From positions 1-48,023 of the forward strand of contig CALGLE010000036.1 in the NCBI GenBank assembly GCA_937930305.1: a stretch of 48,023 nucleotides of DNA, written 5' to 3'. The notes under the pieces are model-generated. The model was not told the DNA's origin. It worked only from the letters and a program-made list of their open reading frames with translations, and made no database searches. Positions 1-8,427 of this stretch are shown here, one piece after another. A program made the translations under genes and the position numbers. Position 1 is the stretch's first letter; each line of letters starts with the position of its first letter. Source of the stretch: an uncultured Granulosicoccaceae bacterium (GTDB lineage Bacteria > Pseudomonadota > Gammaproteobacteria > Granulosicoccales > Granulosicoccaceae).

Positions 1-522
1 CGACAACACCTCCTGTTTAGGCATGCCCATGCCGAGCACAATGAGTTTGGGGCGAAACGTTAGTGCGTGATTGATATACGCTTCATCGGATTGATATCCG
101 TCCATGACGTTGACTGTGATGCCTTGTTGTTCCAACTTATCTTGTGCGGCTTTTACATTTTTCGGTTCAGCGCCAAATAATGAGACTGCTCCCACTTCAG
201 ATAAACGTTGAATTATCTCAGGTATTAAATCTGTACCGTTCAAGTTTATACCGGGTTGAATTCTACGCAGCAATAAATGCAATTCAACACCAAATCCATC
301 TCGTAAAAGATAGTCAGAATTAAGTATAGCCTCATAAAAATCAGGTTGCTCGAGCGCTAGGTTACATGCATGGGCATTGAGGAAAGAAACAACCGTGGCT
401 TGAGAGTTGGACTGAAAAAGATCCAGTAAAGCTTTCCGCTCTGAGTTAGACAGGCAAGTGTTAAGTCTGCCGATAAGAGATTGCCATGTTGATTTTACAG
501 TTTGTCGGTTCACTTGAGACAT
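1..522 (-). CDS. WecG/TagA/CpsF-family glycosyltransferase, C-terminus cut by window edge
   Basis: The reading frame runs from an ATG at 522 down to base 1 without a stop, giving 174 residues; the end lies outside the window. The family (GT26) transfers a sugar such as ManNAc or a uronic acid onto a lipid-linked acceptor at the inner membrane. The translation has the family pattern: an N-terminal stretch with NAHACNLAL, a central RDGFGVELHLLLRR and NGTDLIPEII, and the canonical LGMGMPKQE block near residues 163-171. It follows the ExoM-like transferase gene on the same strand after an 82-base gap and probably closes an operon that starts at 2826. A second, more divergent member of the family lies at 30426-31190. 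Family assignment is firm; the sugar is unknown. Confidence 0.85.
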   Translation of the reverse strand, partial: MSQVNRQTVKSTWQSLIGRLNTCLSNSERKALLDLFQSNSQATVVSFLNAHACNLALEQPDFYEAILNSDYLLRDGFGVELHLLLRRIQPGINLNGTDLIPEIIQRLSEVGAVSLFGAEPKNVKAAQDKLEQQGITVNVMDGYQSDEAYINHALTFRPKLIVLGMGMPKQEVLS

Positions 523-604
523 TTTAGAATTAGTAGTCCACTGCGCAATACTGGCACTTTCAACGTTAGGTCATTCGTTCCGATGAATTTAGTTTTGTTG
601 ATGT

Positions 605-1564
605 TCAAGTACAATAACGATGTATGGTTTGGTTTCTCAATAGTAAATATCGAATTTTCTCTATATTACACGCTAGCCGAAGCCGCCAATACCCACTGTA
701 TCTTTTTCCAAAAAGCCAAGTAGCTATTAAGCCAAGTCCGAAGTAACTGGTTTTTACAAGTACCAAAAACAGGGCGCCGATTCGTTTTGGTAGGGTTAAG
801 TTAGGCCAAAACACAAGGCAAAAAACCTGGCCGATTCGTTTGTTTTCTTGCAGCATAAAAGCCATATTTTCTCGGGCCGGATCTATTTTTTCATGTGCAA
901 TAGCTTCACTGCATCCTATAATTCTTACACCCGATTTGTGCAATCGGTAGAAAAAATCCGTATCTTCGCCACCGGTTTTTCCCAGTTGTTCGTCAAATGT
1001 GATCGCATGTTTTTTCAACACTGCATGCCTTATGAAAGCATTGCCGGCATGACCGGTTCGCATGATTTGCCCGGTGGTTGGTGCCGGTCTTATCATTAAA
1101 TCCCCTTGCTTTAGCCACGGTGGGCAAGTCTCAGAGTAGATATTATGGACGGGCCCGATAACAATATCGGCGTTGTAAGTGATTGCGCAGTCAATAAAAT
1201 TAATCAACCAATTCGCAGATACCACTTCATCATCGTCAACCAAGGCGATGTATTTTCCCTCGGCTGCAGCAATAGCTGCGTTTCGAACCACCGACAAATT
1301 CTTCACTGAACAAGACAGATAGCGAACAGGAATAGTAGGGTTATCGTGTGCAACTTTATTTACAATGCTGGCTGCAGTTTGATCCGGACAATTGTCGACC
1401 ACAACAATGCTTAAACAAAACCCTTCCGGCAGTGGTTGGTCAACTATGCTTGCCAAGCAATCGACCAACTGTGGTCGCCGGTATGTGCAAACGCACACAC
1501 AAACAGTTTGCAGCTGAAAATCCTGCTGATGTTTTGAAGTCGCTTTGTTGTCAGCGTCTTTCAT
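605..1564 (-). CDS. GT2 family glycosyltransferase, ExoM-like
   Basis: A 319-residue inverting glycosyltransferase of family 2, expected to add a sugar to a lipid-linked repeat unit on the cytoplasmic face of the inner membrane. It has an N-terminal VCVCTYRRP start of the GT-A fold (residues 22-31), a DDDE metal/nucleotide motif at 110-113, and a GGEDTDFF acceptor-side block at 198-205. A hydrophobic segment at about 262-285 may anchor it. The pattern with WLK and AGNAFIR before GGED resembles succinoglycan ExoM. It overlaps the upstream polymerase gene by four bases (ATGA), so the two are probably translationally coupled. The protein at 26355-27296 is a clear paralogue with the same block order. 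Donor and linkage are not predictable from sequence. Confidence 0.85.
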   Translation of the reverse strand: MKDADNKATSKHQQDFQLQTVCVCVCTYRRPQLVDCLASIVDQPLPEGFCLSIVVVDNCPDQTAASIVNKVAHDNPTIPVRYLSCSVKNLSVVRNAAIAAAEGKYIALVDDDEVVSANWLINFIDCAITYNADIVIGPVHNIYSETCPPWLKQGDLMIRPAPTTGQIMRTGHAGNAFIRHAVLKKHAITFDEQLGKTGGEDTDFFYRLHKSGVRIIGCSEAIAHEKIDPARENMAFMLQENKRIGQVFCLVFWPNLTLPKRIGALFLVLVKTSYFGLGLIATWLFGKRYSGYWRLRLACNIEKIRYLLLRNQTIHRYCT

Positions 1565-2826
1565 ATAAAGTCAGAATTCGAGCGTGACCTGGAAGACCGG
1601 GAACTAGAGCGTGATCGGCGTCGGCGAGTCGCTGACGGATCAGTATAGGCAGCACCAATCGTCAATATGAGCATCAGCCACATTATATTTTGAAAATAGA
1701 AAAAATATGTTTCGGTGATGTTTGAAACAAGAAAAGCAATAAATAGGTAGTGTGCGATAAAGAATCGCGAATCCAGTTTAATTAGATAAAATGCGGTGAA
1801 TAAAAGAAAACCCACAAACACGATTAATCCTAGTAGGCCGGTGCCCAGCATGATGTCAATAAAGCCGTTGTGCCCCGTATTTATTTGGGCAATAAAGTCG
1901 TCTCGCTCCACTACATTGATTGACTGTGGGCCCACGTCCCAGAAGGAGGCGAAGCCGTGGCCTAAAAACGGTTTACTCCAAACATGTGGGGAAAGAAAGT
2001 TCCAAATCTCACCCCGGTTAGTGAATATTTCTGGATTGACCGTCCCTAATGAATAATAAATGGAGATAGCTACTGTGCCGATTAAAGTGCTTATGATGAT
2101 GAACGCGCGCGCAATCGGAACTCGATATAGCAGGCTGAATATTAGGAATATTCCAATGGCCCCCATGCTGGTCCTTGAATCCGAAAATATAAGAAGTGCG
2201 ATGCTAAGAGCACCGGCAATTAGAAAGATCGGGTTTTTTCGAGTTATTGCTAAAAATACAAATACCATTGCGGCAACCGCATACTGATTTCCAGCCATGT
2301 TTCTATTTCGATGATAGCCATGGAATTCCAAGGAAGTTGTTAGCCCTGTGCCAAGCGTAAAATAGAGGGCAACATCAACGACTAATGCGGTTAAAAACGC
2401 AAGGCCGGCGGTTAAGTAAAGACCTTTTTTATCTTGAATTGTGTAAATTAGAGCGACTACGGTGGAAAGAAAGAATAATTGACCTGCCGAACGCGCAATC
2501 GTAATTCTGGTTGTCTCTGAAACGCTTATGCTTGCCATCAGCACGAGGGCGGTGATTAGGATAAATAAGGGCAGAATGGGTTTTTTAATCAGCAACCGCC
2601 TTGCGGTACCGTCTGCGAGGAATAGCAGGCCCGAAATCACTAACAGCAGCGGTAGCATGATCTGATTTATTCGGCCCGCCGAGTAGTCTTCATCGGCGAA
2701 AAGAAAGTCACCAACCTCGCTGCTGGCGCTGTCTACAAGTACAGTTGTATCAATCTCGAACAACTTCATTGAATACAACAACAAAACGTATAAAACCAAG
2801 CACGGTATCTTAGACTGTGTCTGCAT
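1561..2826 (-). CDS. Wzy-type polymerase / O-antigen ligase-like membrane protein
   Basis: A 421-residue polytopic membrane protein with about ten to twelve hydrophobic segments. The pattern LGHGFASFW and then NTGHNGFIDIMLGTGLLGL in a large loop toward the C-terminal third is typical of the O-antigen ligase/Wzy superfamily (Wzy_C, PF04932). Such proteins polymerise lipid-linked repeat units, or ligate chains, on the periplasmic side. The final ~20 residues are an unusual arginine/serine-rich tail (TRRRRSRSSSRSSRSRSN), which the family does not normally carry. The gene heads a leftward operon with the ExoM-like transferase (four-base overlap) and the TagA-type gene. A second protein of this class is at 24866. 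Polymerase versus ligase cannot be decided from sequence alone. Confidence 0.8.
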   Translation of the reverse strand: MQTQSKIPCLVLYVLLLYSMKLFEIDTTVLVDSASSEVGDFLFADEDYSAGRINQIMLPLLLVISGLLFLADGTARRLLIKKPILPLFILITALVLMASISVSETTRITIARSAGQLFFLSTVVALIYTIQDKKGLYLTAGLAFLTALVVDVALYFTLGTGLTTSLEFHGYHRNRNMAGNQYAVAAMVFVFLAITRKNPIFLIAGALSIALLIFSDSRTSMGAIGIFLIFSLLYRVPIARAFIIISTLIGTVAISIYYSLGTVNPEIFTNRGEIWNFLSPHVWSKPFLGHGFASFWDVGPQSINVVERDDFIAQINTGHNGFIDIMLGTGLLGLIVFVGFLLFTAFYLIKLDSRFFIAHYLFIAFLVSNITETYFFYFQNIMWLMLILTIGAAYTDPSATRRRRSRSSSRSSRSRSNSDFI

Positions 2827-2992
2827 AGTGTTGTGAGGTGGTTCGCTAATTTGTGTCTGCAGAAATCAAAAATTTGGGTGCATGAGGGCACGCCCGATTA
2901 ATATATCAGTGTTGTGCATCGGGTTGCGCAAAAAGCGTTCATTGTGAAGAGGTGAAATTTATTGCCCAGTACAATGACGATGTGGAGTCGAC

Positions 2993-3013
2993 CCAGTTTG
3001 ACGCCAAAACTGG
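2993..3013. promoter_or_regulatory. 7-bp dyad in divergent intergenic region
   Basis: CCAGTTT and AAACTGG form perfect seven-base arms around a seven-base spacer. The dyad lies between the divergent genes that start at 2826 and 3070, 57 bases before the right-hand start. Its place suggests an operator or a structured leader. No regulator can be named. Confidence 0.3.
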
Positions 3014-3069
3014 TCAGCGTTCGCCCCCCATAATGGCTATAAATATGTATAAGGTCACCGATAAATAAT

Positions 3070-4095
3070 ATGATCAATAGAAAGGATTCGAATGGTGCCG
3101 CCAATGCTAGGGCCGTAAGCATTGTGATTCCCACTCGGAATCGCGCCGCCTCGCTGCTTGAAACGCTAATAGCTGTGGAAAATTTACGAATTCCAACGGG
3201 TATTAATCTGCAATTGGTTGTCGTAATGGACGGATGCACTGATCACACAGCGCAGACACTAAGCCAGTGGCGATCCCGATCTGGCTGCGATGTACTTTGT
3301 GTAGAAACGGCTGGCCTGGGTGCAGGGGGTGCTCGCAACGAAGGCATTGCGAGAGCATCGGGTGAATTCATTGGGTTTATCGATGATGATGTGTTGCCTG
3401 ATGAGTTATGGCTGCAACATCATGTGGATTGCCAGCTAGCGAACAAGAAGGGTGTTGTATCGCTGGGAGCGATGAAGCTTCCGAGTCACAAACGTCTTCC
3501 GCCCTGGAATGAGTGGGAAGTGCTGTCCTTGCAAGGGCGCTACGATAGCCTCATGTCGGGTGCTGCTGTTCCAGATCCTTCGGATTTGTACACAGCGAAC
3601 GCGATGATTCCAACTGAGGCCTTACAGGCAGTTGGAGGGTTTGACGATTCCTTGCAACGAGCCGAAGATGTGGAACTTGCCGCGCGATTGTTCACGTATG
3701 GCTTAGAGTTCGTATTTTTGCCACAGGCCAGCGTTGTGCATTGCCCCATTCGTACTTTGCGCGGTTGGAAGAACATTCCAGTAGCCTACGCTAAGTCACA
3801 CGTCACCATGCAAAACGATGGTGCAAATCATAGTGCGAATTTTGGTGCGCCGAGTTTGGCGCATATGCATTCGCTAACCCGTATTGCAGTAAAGTGTTTT
3901 AGTGGTTCGGAGTTCCGTACGTCACTCTACTGCAGTCTTGCTCAATCAGTGGGACTGTTGGCGCATTGGATGCGGCTTCGATCCATCAGCTATGCAGCGT
4001 TCAGTTCTGTTTACAACGTCCTGTATTTTGGTACGTTAACTAGAACCCTAGCGTCAGTGCCAAGACCCTTGCTACAACCCGACAATAGCGAGTAG
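3070..4095 (+). CDS. GT2 family glycosyltransferase
   Basis: A 341-residue family-2 glycosyltransferase. The GT-A start SIVIPTRNRAASLLETL lies near residue 17, the aspartates of VVVMDGCTDH follow, GAGGARNEGI precedes the IDDDV metal motif near residue 100, and AEDVELAARL near 200 is the acceptor-side acidic block. There is no convincing transmembrane anchor. It starts at an ATG after a weak ribosome site. It is the first gene of a rightward group with the ABC exporter (36-base gap) and the acyltransferase. The donor sugar is unknown. Confidence 0.85.
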   Translation: MINRKDSNGAANARAVSIVIPTRNRAASLLETLIAVENLRIPTGINLQLVVVMDGCTDHTAQTLSQWRSRSGCDVLCVETAGLGAGGARNEGIARASGEFIGFIDDDVLPDELWLQHHVDCQLANKKGVVSLGAMKLPSHKRLPPWNEWEVLSLQGRYDSLMSGAAVPDPSDLYTANAMIPTEALQAVGGFDDSLQRAEDVELAARLFTYGLEFVFLPQASVVHCPIRTLRGWKNIPVAYAKSHVTMQNDGANHSANFGAPSLAHMHSLTRIAVKCFSGSEFRTSLYCSLAQSVGLLAHWMRLRSISYAAFSSVYNVLYFGTLTRTLASVPRPLLQPDNSE

Positions 4096-4130
4096 GGCGT
4101 AATGCGTTATAAACGCTTAAGGCAAAACTC

Positions 4131-5741
4131 ATGAAGCGCTTTTTACGATTCTTACTGGCGACATCATCAACCAATGTATTACTGGTGATGGGGTTAAGTG
4201 TGGCTGCAGGACTGTGTAGTGCCTTGTTAATTGCACTCATTGGAAACGTTTTTACCAACTTGCACTTGGGGGTTCATGGGTATCAGGTTGCCGCCATTGT
4301 CGCTTTGGTGCTATTGCTGACTATTTTTGAGTACTTGGCTAAATTTCATTTGCTCAACCACAGCGAACGGGTGGCACATCAATTTCGACAAAGTTTTGCT
4401 CGTTGGCAAATCAGTAGGCCATTGGCTGAAAGTGAATCCAAGGGCACTGCCGCTCCGTTGGCTACCTATTCAGAAGATATAAAACGTGTGACGTTAGCGC
4501 TTGAATATTTGCCAGAGCTTGGCGTCAGTTTAGCGGCTATAACCGGTGCATCCGTGTACTTGACTTGGGTATCAGCGCCAGTGATGTTAGGTGCCCTGAT
4601 TGCGGTTATTCCATCCGCATGGGTGTTTGTACGTATTCAACTTAGGGTACGCAATGCGCTGCTGGATATGCTCTCAGCTCGCGACAAAAGCAATGGTTTT
4701 TTTCGAACTATGCTGATTGGTGAGAAAGAGCTTAAGCTGAATACACAACGTTCGGAATCCATATTCGAGGATCATTTGGGGCCGTCGAGTTACACCTTGT
4801 CCGGTCACGCTAAACGTCTGGCTTTGATGTATTGCGTAGGCACCTTATGGACGCAACTTTGTTATTTTGGCGCCATCATTGTCGTTTTGCTGTTGTTGGC
4901 CACTGGCACGGTCACTGGTGGCGTCGTAGCCCCTTACGTTCTAGTGGCGCTGTTTTTACGCAGTTATATTTACCGTTTTATGGCAGGGGTGCCTCATTGG
5001 ACCGCCGCTGGTGCCGTGCTCGATAGGCTGGATAAGGAAGGGTTTGGATTTCTACCAAACGCGCCAGTTAAGCCAAACGCCCCCGCAATACTACAGAACA
5101 CAGCAGCGCCCGTCATTGATGTGAAATCTGTTTGTTATGAATACGTCAGTGAGCACGACACTGCCTTATTCACTGCCGGGCCGTTTGATTTGAGAGTAGA
5201 TAAGCCAGAGATATTGTTTGTAACGGGTCAAAACGGGGTTGGCAAGTCCACTTTTCTTAAAATTTTATGTGGCCTTTACACACCAAAATCGGGACAAATA
5301 TTATTGAATGGAGAGAAAATCAACGACGAGAACCTAGATGCCTATCGCGCAAATTTCTCAGCATTGTTCACAGTACCCCATGTGTTTCCAGAGGTGCCGC
5401 TGAATCTTCCCACCGATCCCGCACGTGCGAGGCGGTTTGAACATTACATTAAAGTATTGCAACTGGATGGAAAAATAAAATTAGATCGATCCGCTCACAT
5501 CTCTGAACTGTCACACGGACAAACAAAACGGCTTGCGCTATTGTTGGCGTTGGTTGATGACCGACCCGTCGTTATTTTTGATGAGTGGGCTGAAAATCAA
5601 GATCCGTCTTATAAAAAAGTTTTCTATTACGACATCTTGCCAGAGCTTAAAGCGAGTGGCCGGATTGTCATTGCAGTAACGCATGAATCGAATTACTTTG
5701 ATGCAGCGGATAGAATCTACACTTTGACAGTGAACCATTAA
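4131..5741 (+). CDS. cyclic-peptide-type ABC exporter (PvdE/SyrD-like), fused TMD-NBD
   Basis: A 536-residue half-transporter with an N-terminal membrane domain of about six segments (residues 1-310) and a C-terminal ATPase. The ATPase has Walker A GQNGVGKST at about 366, the signature LSHGQTKRL at about 459, and Walker B VVIFDEWAENQDP at about 479. The signature LSHGQ and the DEWAENQDP form of Walker B are hallmarks of the PvdE/SyrD/cyclic-peptide exporter family, not of MsbA or of Wzm/Wzt glycan transporters. Length fits that family (about 550). No nonribosomal peptide synthetase or peptide precursor is visible nearby; the neighbours are a glycosyltransferase and an acyltransferase. The substrate could be a lipid-linked or acylated saccharide, but that is inference. 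Confidence 0.85.
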   Translation: MKRFLRFLLATSSTNVLLVMGLSVAAGLCSALLIALIGNVFTNLHLGVHGYQVAAIVALVLLLTIFEYLAKFHLLNHSERVAHQFRQSFARWQISRPLAESESKGTAAPLATYSEDIKRVTLALEYLPELGVSLAAITGASVYLTWVSAPVMLGALIAVIPSAWVFVRIQLRVRNALLDMLSARDKSNGFFRTMLIGEKELKLNTQRSESIFEDHLGPSSYTLSGHAKRLALMYCVGTLWTQLCYFGAIIVVLLLLATGTVTGGVVAPYVLVALFLRSYIYRFMAGVPHWTAAGAVLDRLDKEGFGFLPNAPVKPNAPAILQNTAAPVIDVKSVCYEYVSEHDTALFTAGPFDLRVDKPEILFVTGQNGVGKSTFLKILCGLYTPKSGQILLNGEKINDENLDAYRANFSALFTVPHVFPEVPLNLPTDPARARRFEHYIKVLQLDGKIKLDRSAHISELSHGQTKRLALLLALVDDRPVVIFDEWAENQDPSYKKVFYYDILPELKASGRIVIAVTHESNYFDAADRIYTLTVNH

Positions 5742-5823
5742 CGTTTTTCATTGATGTAGGTTCATTACAGAGCTTAAAACAGCATCAAGTGGTGCGAAAA
5801 AAAGAATAATTGCGGTTGCTTTT

Positions 5824-6882
5824 ATGGCTGGTGTTGTACGCCTTCATTCTCTTCAATATCTAAGAGCATTTGCTGCCCTTGCTGTGGTGTACAGCCATGC
5901 GGTGCAGCAACACGATGTATTCAAGCCGTGGCTACCTTACTATGGTGATGTTGGCGTCGATGTGTTCTTCGTTATTTCAGGCTTCGTTATTTCAGGCTTC
6001 GTTATGGTCTGGATTGCACGAGACTCCGATACGCCTGCAAATTTTTTTAACAAACGCCTGCGACGAGTGGTGCCGTTGTATTGGTTCTTCACATTTTTAA
6101 TGGCGCTCTTGTTCTTTTTACTGCCTTCCGCGTTTAGGGGCACTGAATTAGGTTTGAACCAACTGATTCAAAGTCTTTTGTTTATTCCACACTGGAGCGT
6201 TGGGCATGAGGGTAAAGTCTGGCCGTTGGTGGTTCCCGGTTGGTCTTTGAACTACGAAATGTTTTTCTACTTGGTGTTTGCACTTTCGCTTTGGTTGCCT
6301 TCTGCTTGGCGCGTTGGTGTTACTTGTTTAGTCATAGTTGCGGTTTTTACTCTGGCAAATCTTTCTCCCACAGGCACAGCTATTCAAGCATTTCTCAAGC
6401 AATCCATCATGCTGGAATTTATCTTGGGAATGTTATTAGCGCTTTGTTTTAAACGTTGGCCAAGTTCATCTCGGTTCCTGGGTTGGATGGCAACCCTTGT
6501 GGGCGTGTTGTTTTTAGTGCTGCAGCCAATGTTTTTTAGTGAAGCGTTGCCCCGGGTTATTCAGTTTGGTTTTCCCGCGTTGTTCATCGTCGCCGGTTTT
6601 TTGTATCTACCGATGGTTAAAAGTCGGTTTGGGCTGTTATTGGGGGATTCCTCCTATGCTCTTTACTTATCACACACCCTTGTATTAGGTGGCTTGAGAG
6701 TGGTTTTGCCCATACACTATTTCGGCAACGGCCCCATAGCCGCCTGGGCTTATTTAATGACGGCTTTAGTCGTCTGTGTTGTGGCAGGCATCGTCGTGCA
6801 CTACATAATTGACAATTGGCTCTTGAAGATGCAGCGCCTATCGTTTTTACGTGCGTACCCCAAAGCTAAAGTGTCGCATTGA
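5824..6882 (+). CDS. acyltransferase 3 family (OafA/YrhL-type) O-acyltransferase
   Basis: A 352-residue integral membrane acyltransferase with about ten hydrophobic segments, expected to move an acetyl or similar acyl group onto a sugar of the exported glycan. It opens with the family sequence LHSLQYLRAFAALAVVYSHA, which carries the conserved Arg14 and His25. The usual single VDVFFVISGFV block is followed by an exact in-frame repeat of ISGFV (residues 51-55 and 56-60), caused by a 15-base tandem duplication at 5974-6003. The gene lies 82 bases after the ABC exporter. Its last 17 bases overlap the end of the convergent beta-barrel gene. Whether the five-residue insertion affects activity is unknown. 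Confidence 0.9.
   Translation: MAGVVRLHSLQYLRAFAALAVVYSHAVQQHDVFKPWLPYYGDVGVDVFFVISGFVISGFVMVWIARDSDTPANFFNKRLRRVVPLYWFFTFLMALLFFLLPSAFRGTELGLNQLIQSLLFIPHWSVGHEGKVWPLVVPGWSLNYEMFFYLVFALSLWLPSAWRVGVTCLVIVAVFTLANLSPTGTAIQAFLKQSIMLEFILGMLLALCFKRWPSSSRFLGWMATLVGVLFLVLQPMFFSEALPRVIQFGFPALFIVAGFLYLPMVKSRFGLLLGDSSYALYLSHTLVLGGLRVVLPIHYFGNGPIAAWAYLMTALVVCVVAGIVVHYIIDNWLLKMQRLSFLRAYPKAKVSH
5974..6003 (+). repeat. 15-bp perfect tandem duplication inside acyltransferase gene
   Basis: The unit ATTTCAGGCTTCGTT occurs twice head to tail and adds a second ISGFV in frame. The family normally has this segment once, so the second copy looks like a recent slippage duplication or a phase-variable site. Confidence 0.9.
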
Positions 6883-8092
6883 CAAACACGGATACATCGC
6901 TTCTGTCAAAGTCATTTAGCTCGTCAGCATCCGCGATTTCAGCGCAATCGGACACGCTACGACTTTGTTGAGAACCCGAAGCACCAAATGAAAGCCAACG
7001 TCGGACGGCGTAGGTCACTTCTATTGATGGGGTAATCTCTTGGTATTCAGAGGTTGAACATTCGGCTGTAAAAATTTCAACATCGGCTCCGATAACGCTG
7101 GTGATGCGGGATGACCAAGCACGTTCCCACTGTAGAGACAATTCCGTTGTAACGGGCGTTGCTCCGTTGAAATCCGACAGAGAACCCCGTGCATTGTCAA
7201 TTTCGCGCGCTGCTGTCAAATTTAATTTCGAAAAATCGGAAAATAAGTAGCCTATTTCGCCATCTACTGAAAGGAGAGTGGTGTCAGTAAGGTCGGTTGC
7301 ATCAAAAATACCTTGCGTAACGCCTAACTGGATAGATCCACTTATTTTTCCCGTGGCAGAGAATCGAGCACCGGTGTACACAGTAATTTCATTGCGATCT
7401 CGACGATCGGTGTCTGAATCGATGCGCCTGAAACGGACACCAAGCAAAGCTCGTGTGTCAGCCGAAACCCGATAGCCAAATTCGCCGAAAACGTCTAGCA
7501 GGGTATAGCCGCGACCTAGCGTAAACTGATCTAAATTGGTGTAATCACGACTTACTAGTGCTGTCCCACCCCGAATGTTACCGATGGCATTTTGAGCACC
7601 GAAAGTGTGATCAGCTTTTAGCTCTATATTGTTGAACTCCGCCACCTCGTTTGTGCTGCCTTCAGATGCATTGGTCAGAATTCCTTCACCAATATCGTTG
7701 TGATCTTTGGAGAAAGTCAGAGAAGCAGATGTGCGATGCCGGCTGCTGAATTCAGCATCAAATTTCGCTCGAATTCTGTGGTCAACAAAATCCAGAACGT
7801 TGTCCGATGCCAGCGCATAACTGCCCCGATAATCTACGCTAAATGTGAGTAAACGTCGCGTGGCCACCCAATCTAGAGAAGGTGACACGGTGACCTGTGT
7901 ACCGGTAACTGGGTTCTCATCGGTGCGAAACGTATTGCTGTTGCTGCTGTAGTCGAAGCGTATGGCTGGGATTAAATCGGTCTCTCCCAAAGCGATGGCT
8001 GCGCCAGATTGCGCATGAGCGGTGGTAAAACTGGCAAAGCCGACTACCAAAGCGGTCAGTAGAGTCAGGGGCTGCAGATGGGTTCGGTTCAT
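6866..8092 (-). CDS. outer-membrane beta-barrel protein of polysaccharide export
   Basis: A 408-residue secreted protein. A signal peptide of about 27 residues ends in AHA before QSGAA. The rest is rich in alternating short amphipathic strands with many aromatic and charged residues, for example FSVDYRGSYAL, KLNLTAAREI and RWLSFGASGSQQSRS, and reads as a barrel of roughly 16-18 strands (BBP2_2-type). It is divergent from the short Wza-like lipoprotein gene. Short outer-membrane export proteins that lack the Wza helical barrel are known to need a separate beta-barrel porin, as in the Vibrio vps and Myxococcus Wzp systems. This gene is the likely porin, by position and fold. Confidence in the barrel is good; the role is inferred. 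Confidence 0.75.
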   Translation of the reverse strand: MNRTHLQPLTLLTALVVGFASFTTAHAQSGAAIALGETDLIPAIRFDYSSNSNTFRTDENPVTGTQVTVSPSLDWVATRRLLTFSVDYRGSYALASDNVLDFVDHRIRAKFDAEFSSRHRTSASLTFSKDHNDIGEGILTNASEGSTNEVAEFNNIELKADHTFGAQNAIGNIRGGTALVSRDYTNLDQFTLGRGYTLLDVFGEFGYRVSADTRALLGVRFRRIDSDTDRRDRNEITVYTGARFSATGKISGSIQLGVTQGIFDATDLTDTTLLSVDGEIGYLFSDFSKLNLTAAREIDNARGSLSDFNGATPVTTELSLQWERAWSSRITSVIGADVEIFTAECSTSEYQEITPSIEVTYAVRRWLSFGASGSQQSRSVSDCAEIADADELNDFDRSDVSVFVNATL

Positions 8093-8120
8093 AGGGAACT
8101 CGGGAAAGCGGATCTGTAGA

Positions 8121-8126
8121 ATTATA
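8121..8126 (-). promoter_or_regulatory. candidate -10 box for beta-barrel gene
   Basis: Read on the minus strand this is a perfect TATAAT, 29 bases before the start codon at 8092. A TTGGCG lies 19 bases upstream and could be a weak -35 element at a long spacing. Confidence 0.35.
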
Positions 8127-8215
8127 ACCTCACTCGGGCTTTTGCCGCCAATTCAGGGGCTTACGATGCCTCATTAATAACGAACTGTTAGCATCATTTT
8201 CGAATATCCTTATTG

Positions 8216-8229
8216 GTCCAAAATTGGAC
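8216..8229. promoter_or_regulatory. palindrome GTCCAA-AA-TTGGAC, candidate operator
   Basis: Perfect six-base arms around two bases, about midway between the beta-barrel gene and the Wza-like gene. The position suits a regulator acting on both. The regulator is unknown. Confidence 0.35.
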
Positions 8230-8427
8230 ATTGTGATGGAATGTAGATTTTCGGTTAGCCAGTCGCAAGAATTGGTGTTCTTACCCTTGGTCAAATCTTA
8301 ATTTGTGTACCATCTACGGTTCGATCTTTCTCAGCTTCACTTTCTCCTTTTTTGAGAACCAGTTTATTCATGGAAACTTCTTCCAAGGTATCCTGCAACT
8401 CACTGGTTTCATTCGGTATTGTTAGAC

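Larger units (their letters stand above)
8093..8427. other. divergent intergenic region, beta-barrel / wza-like
   Basis: This 335-base gap separates two divergent export genes, so it should hold promoters for both. I see the minus-strand TATAAT at 8121-8126 and a palindrome GTCCAA-AA-TTGGAC at 8216-8229 that could be a shared operator. I find no convincing sigma-70 pair for the rightward gene and no small ORF with a good ribosome site. Confidence 0.5.

Noticed and set aside
1485..1503. GT/CA-rich run as a microsatellite
   Set aside because: It is short and encodes the VCVCVC strand of the glycosyltransferase; nothing suggests variability.
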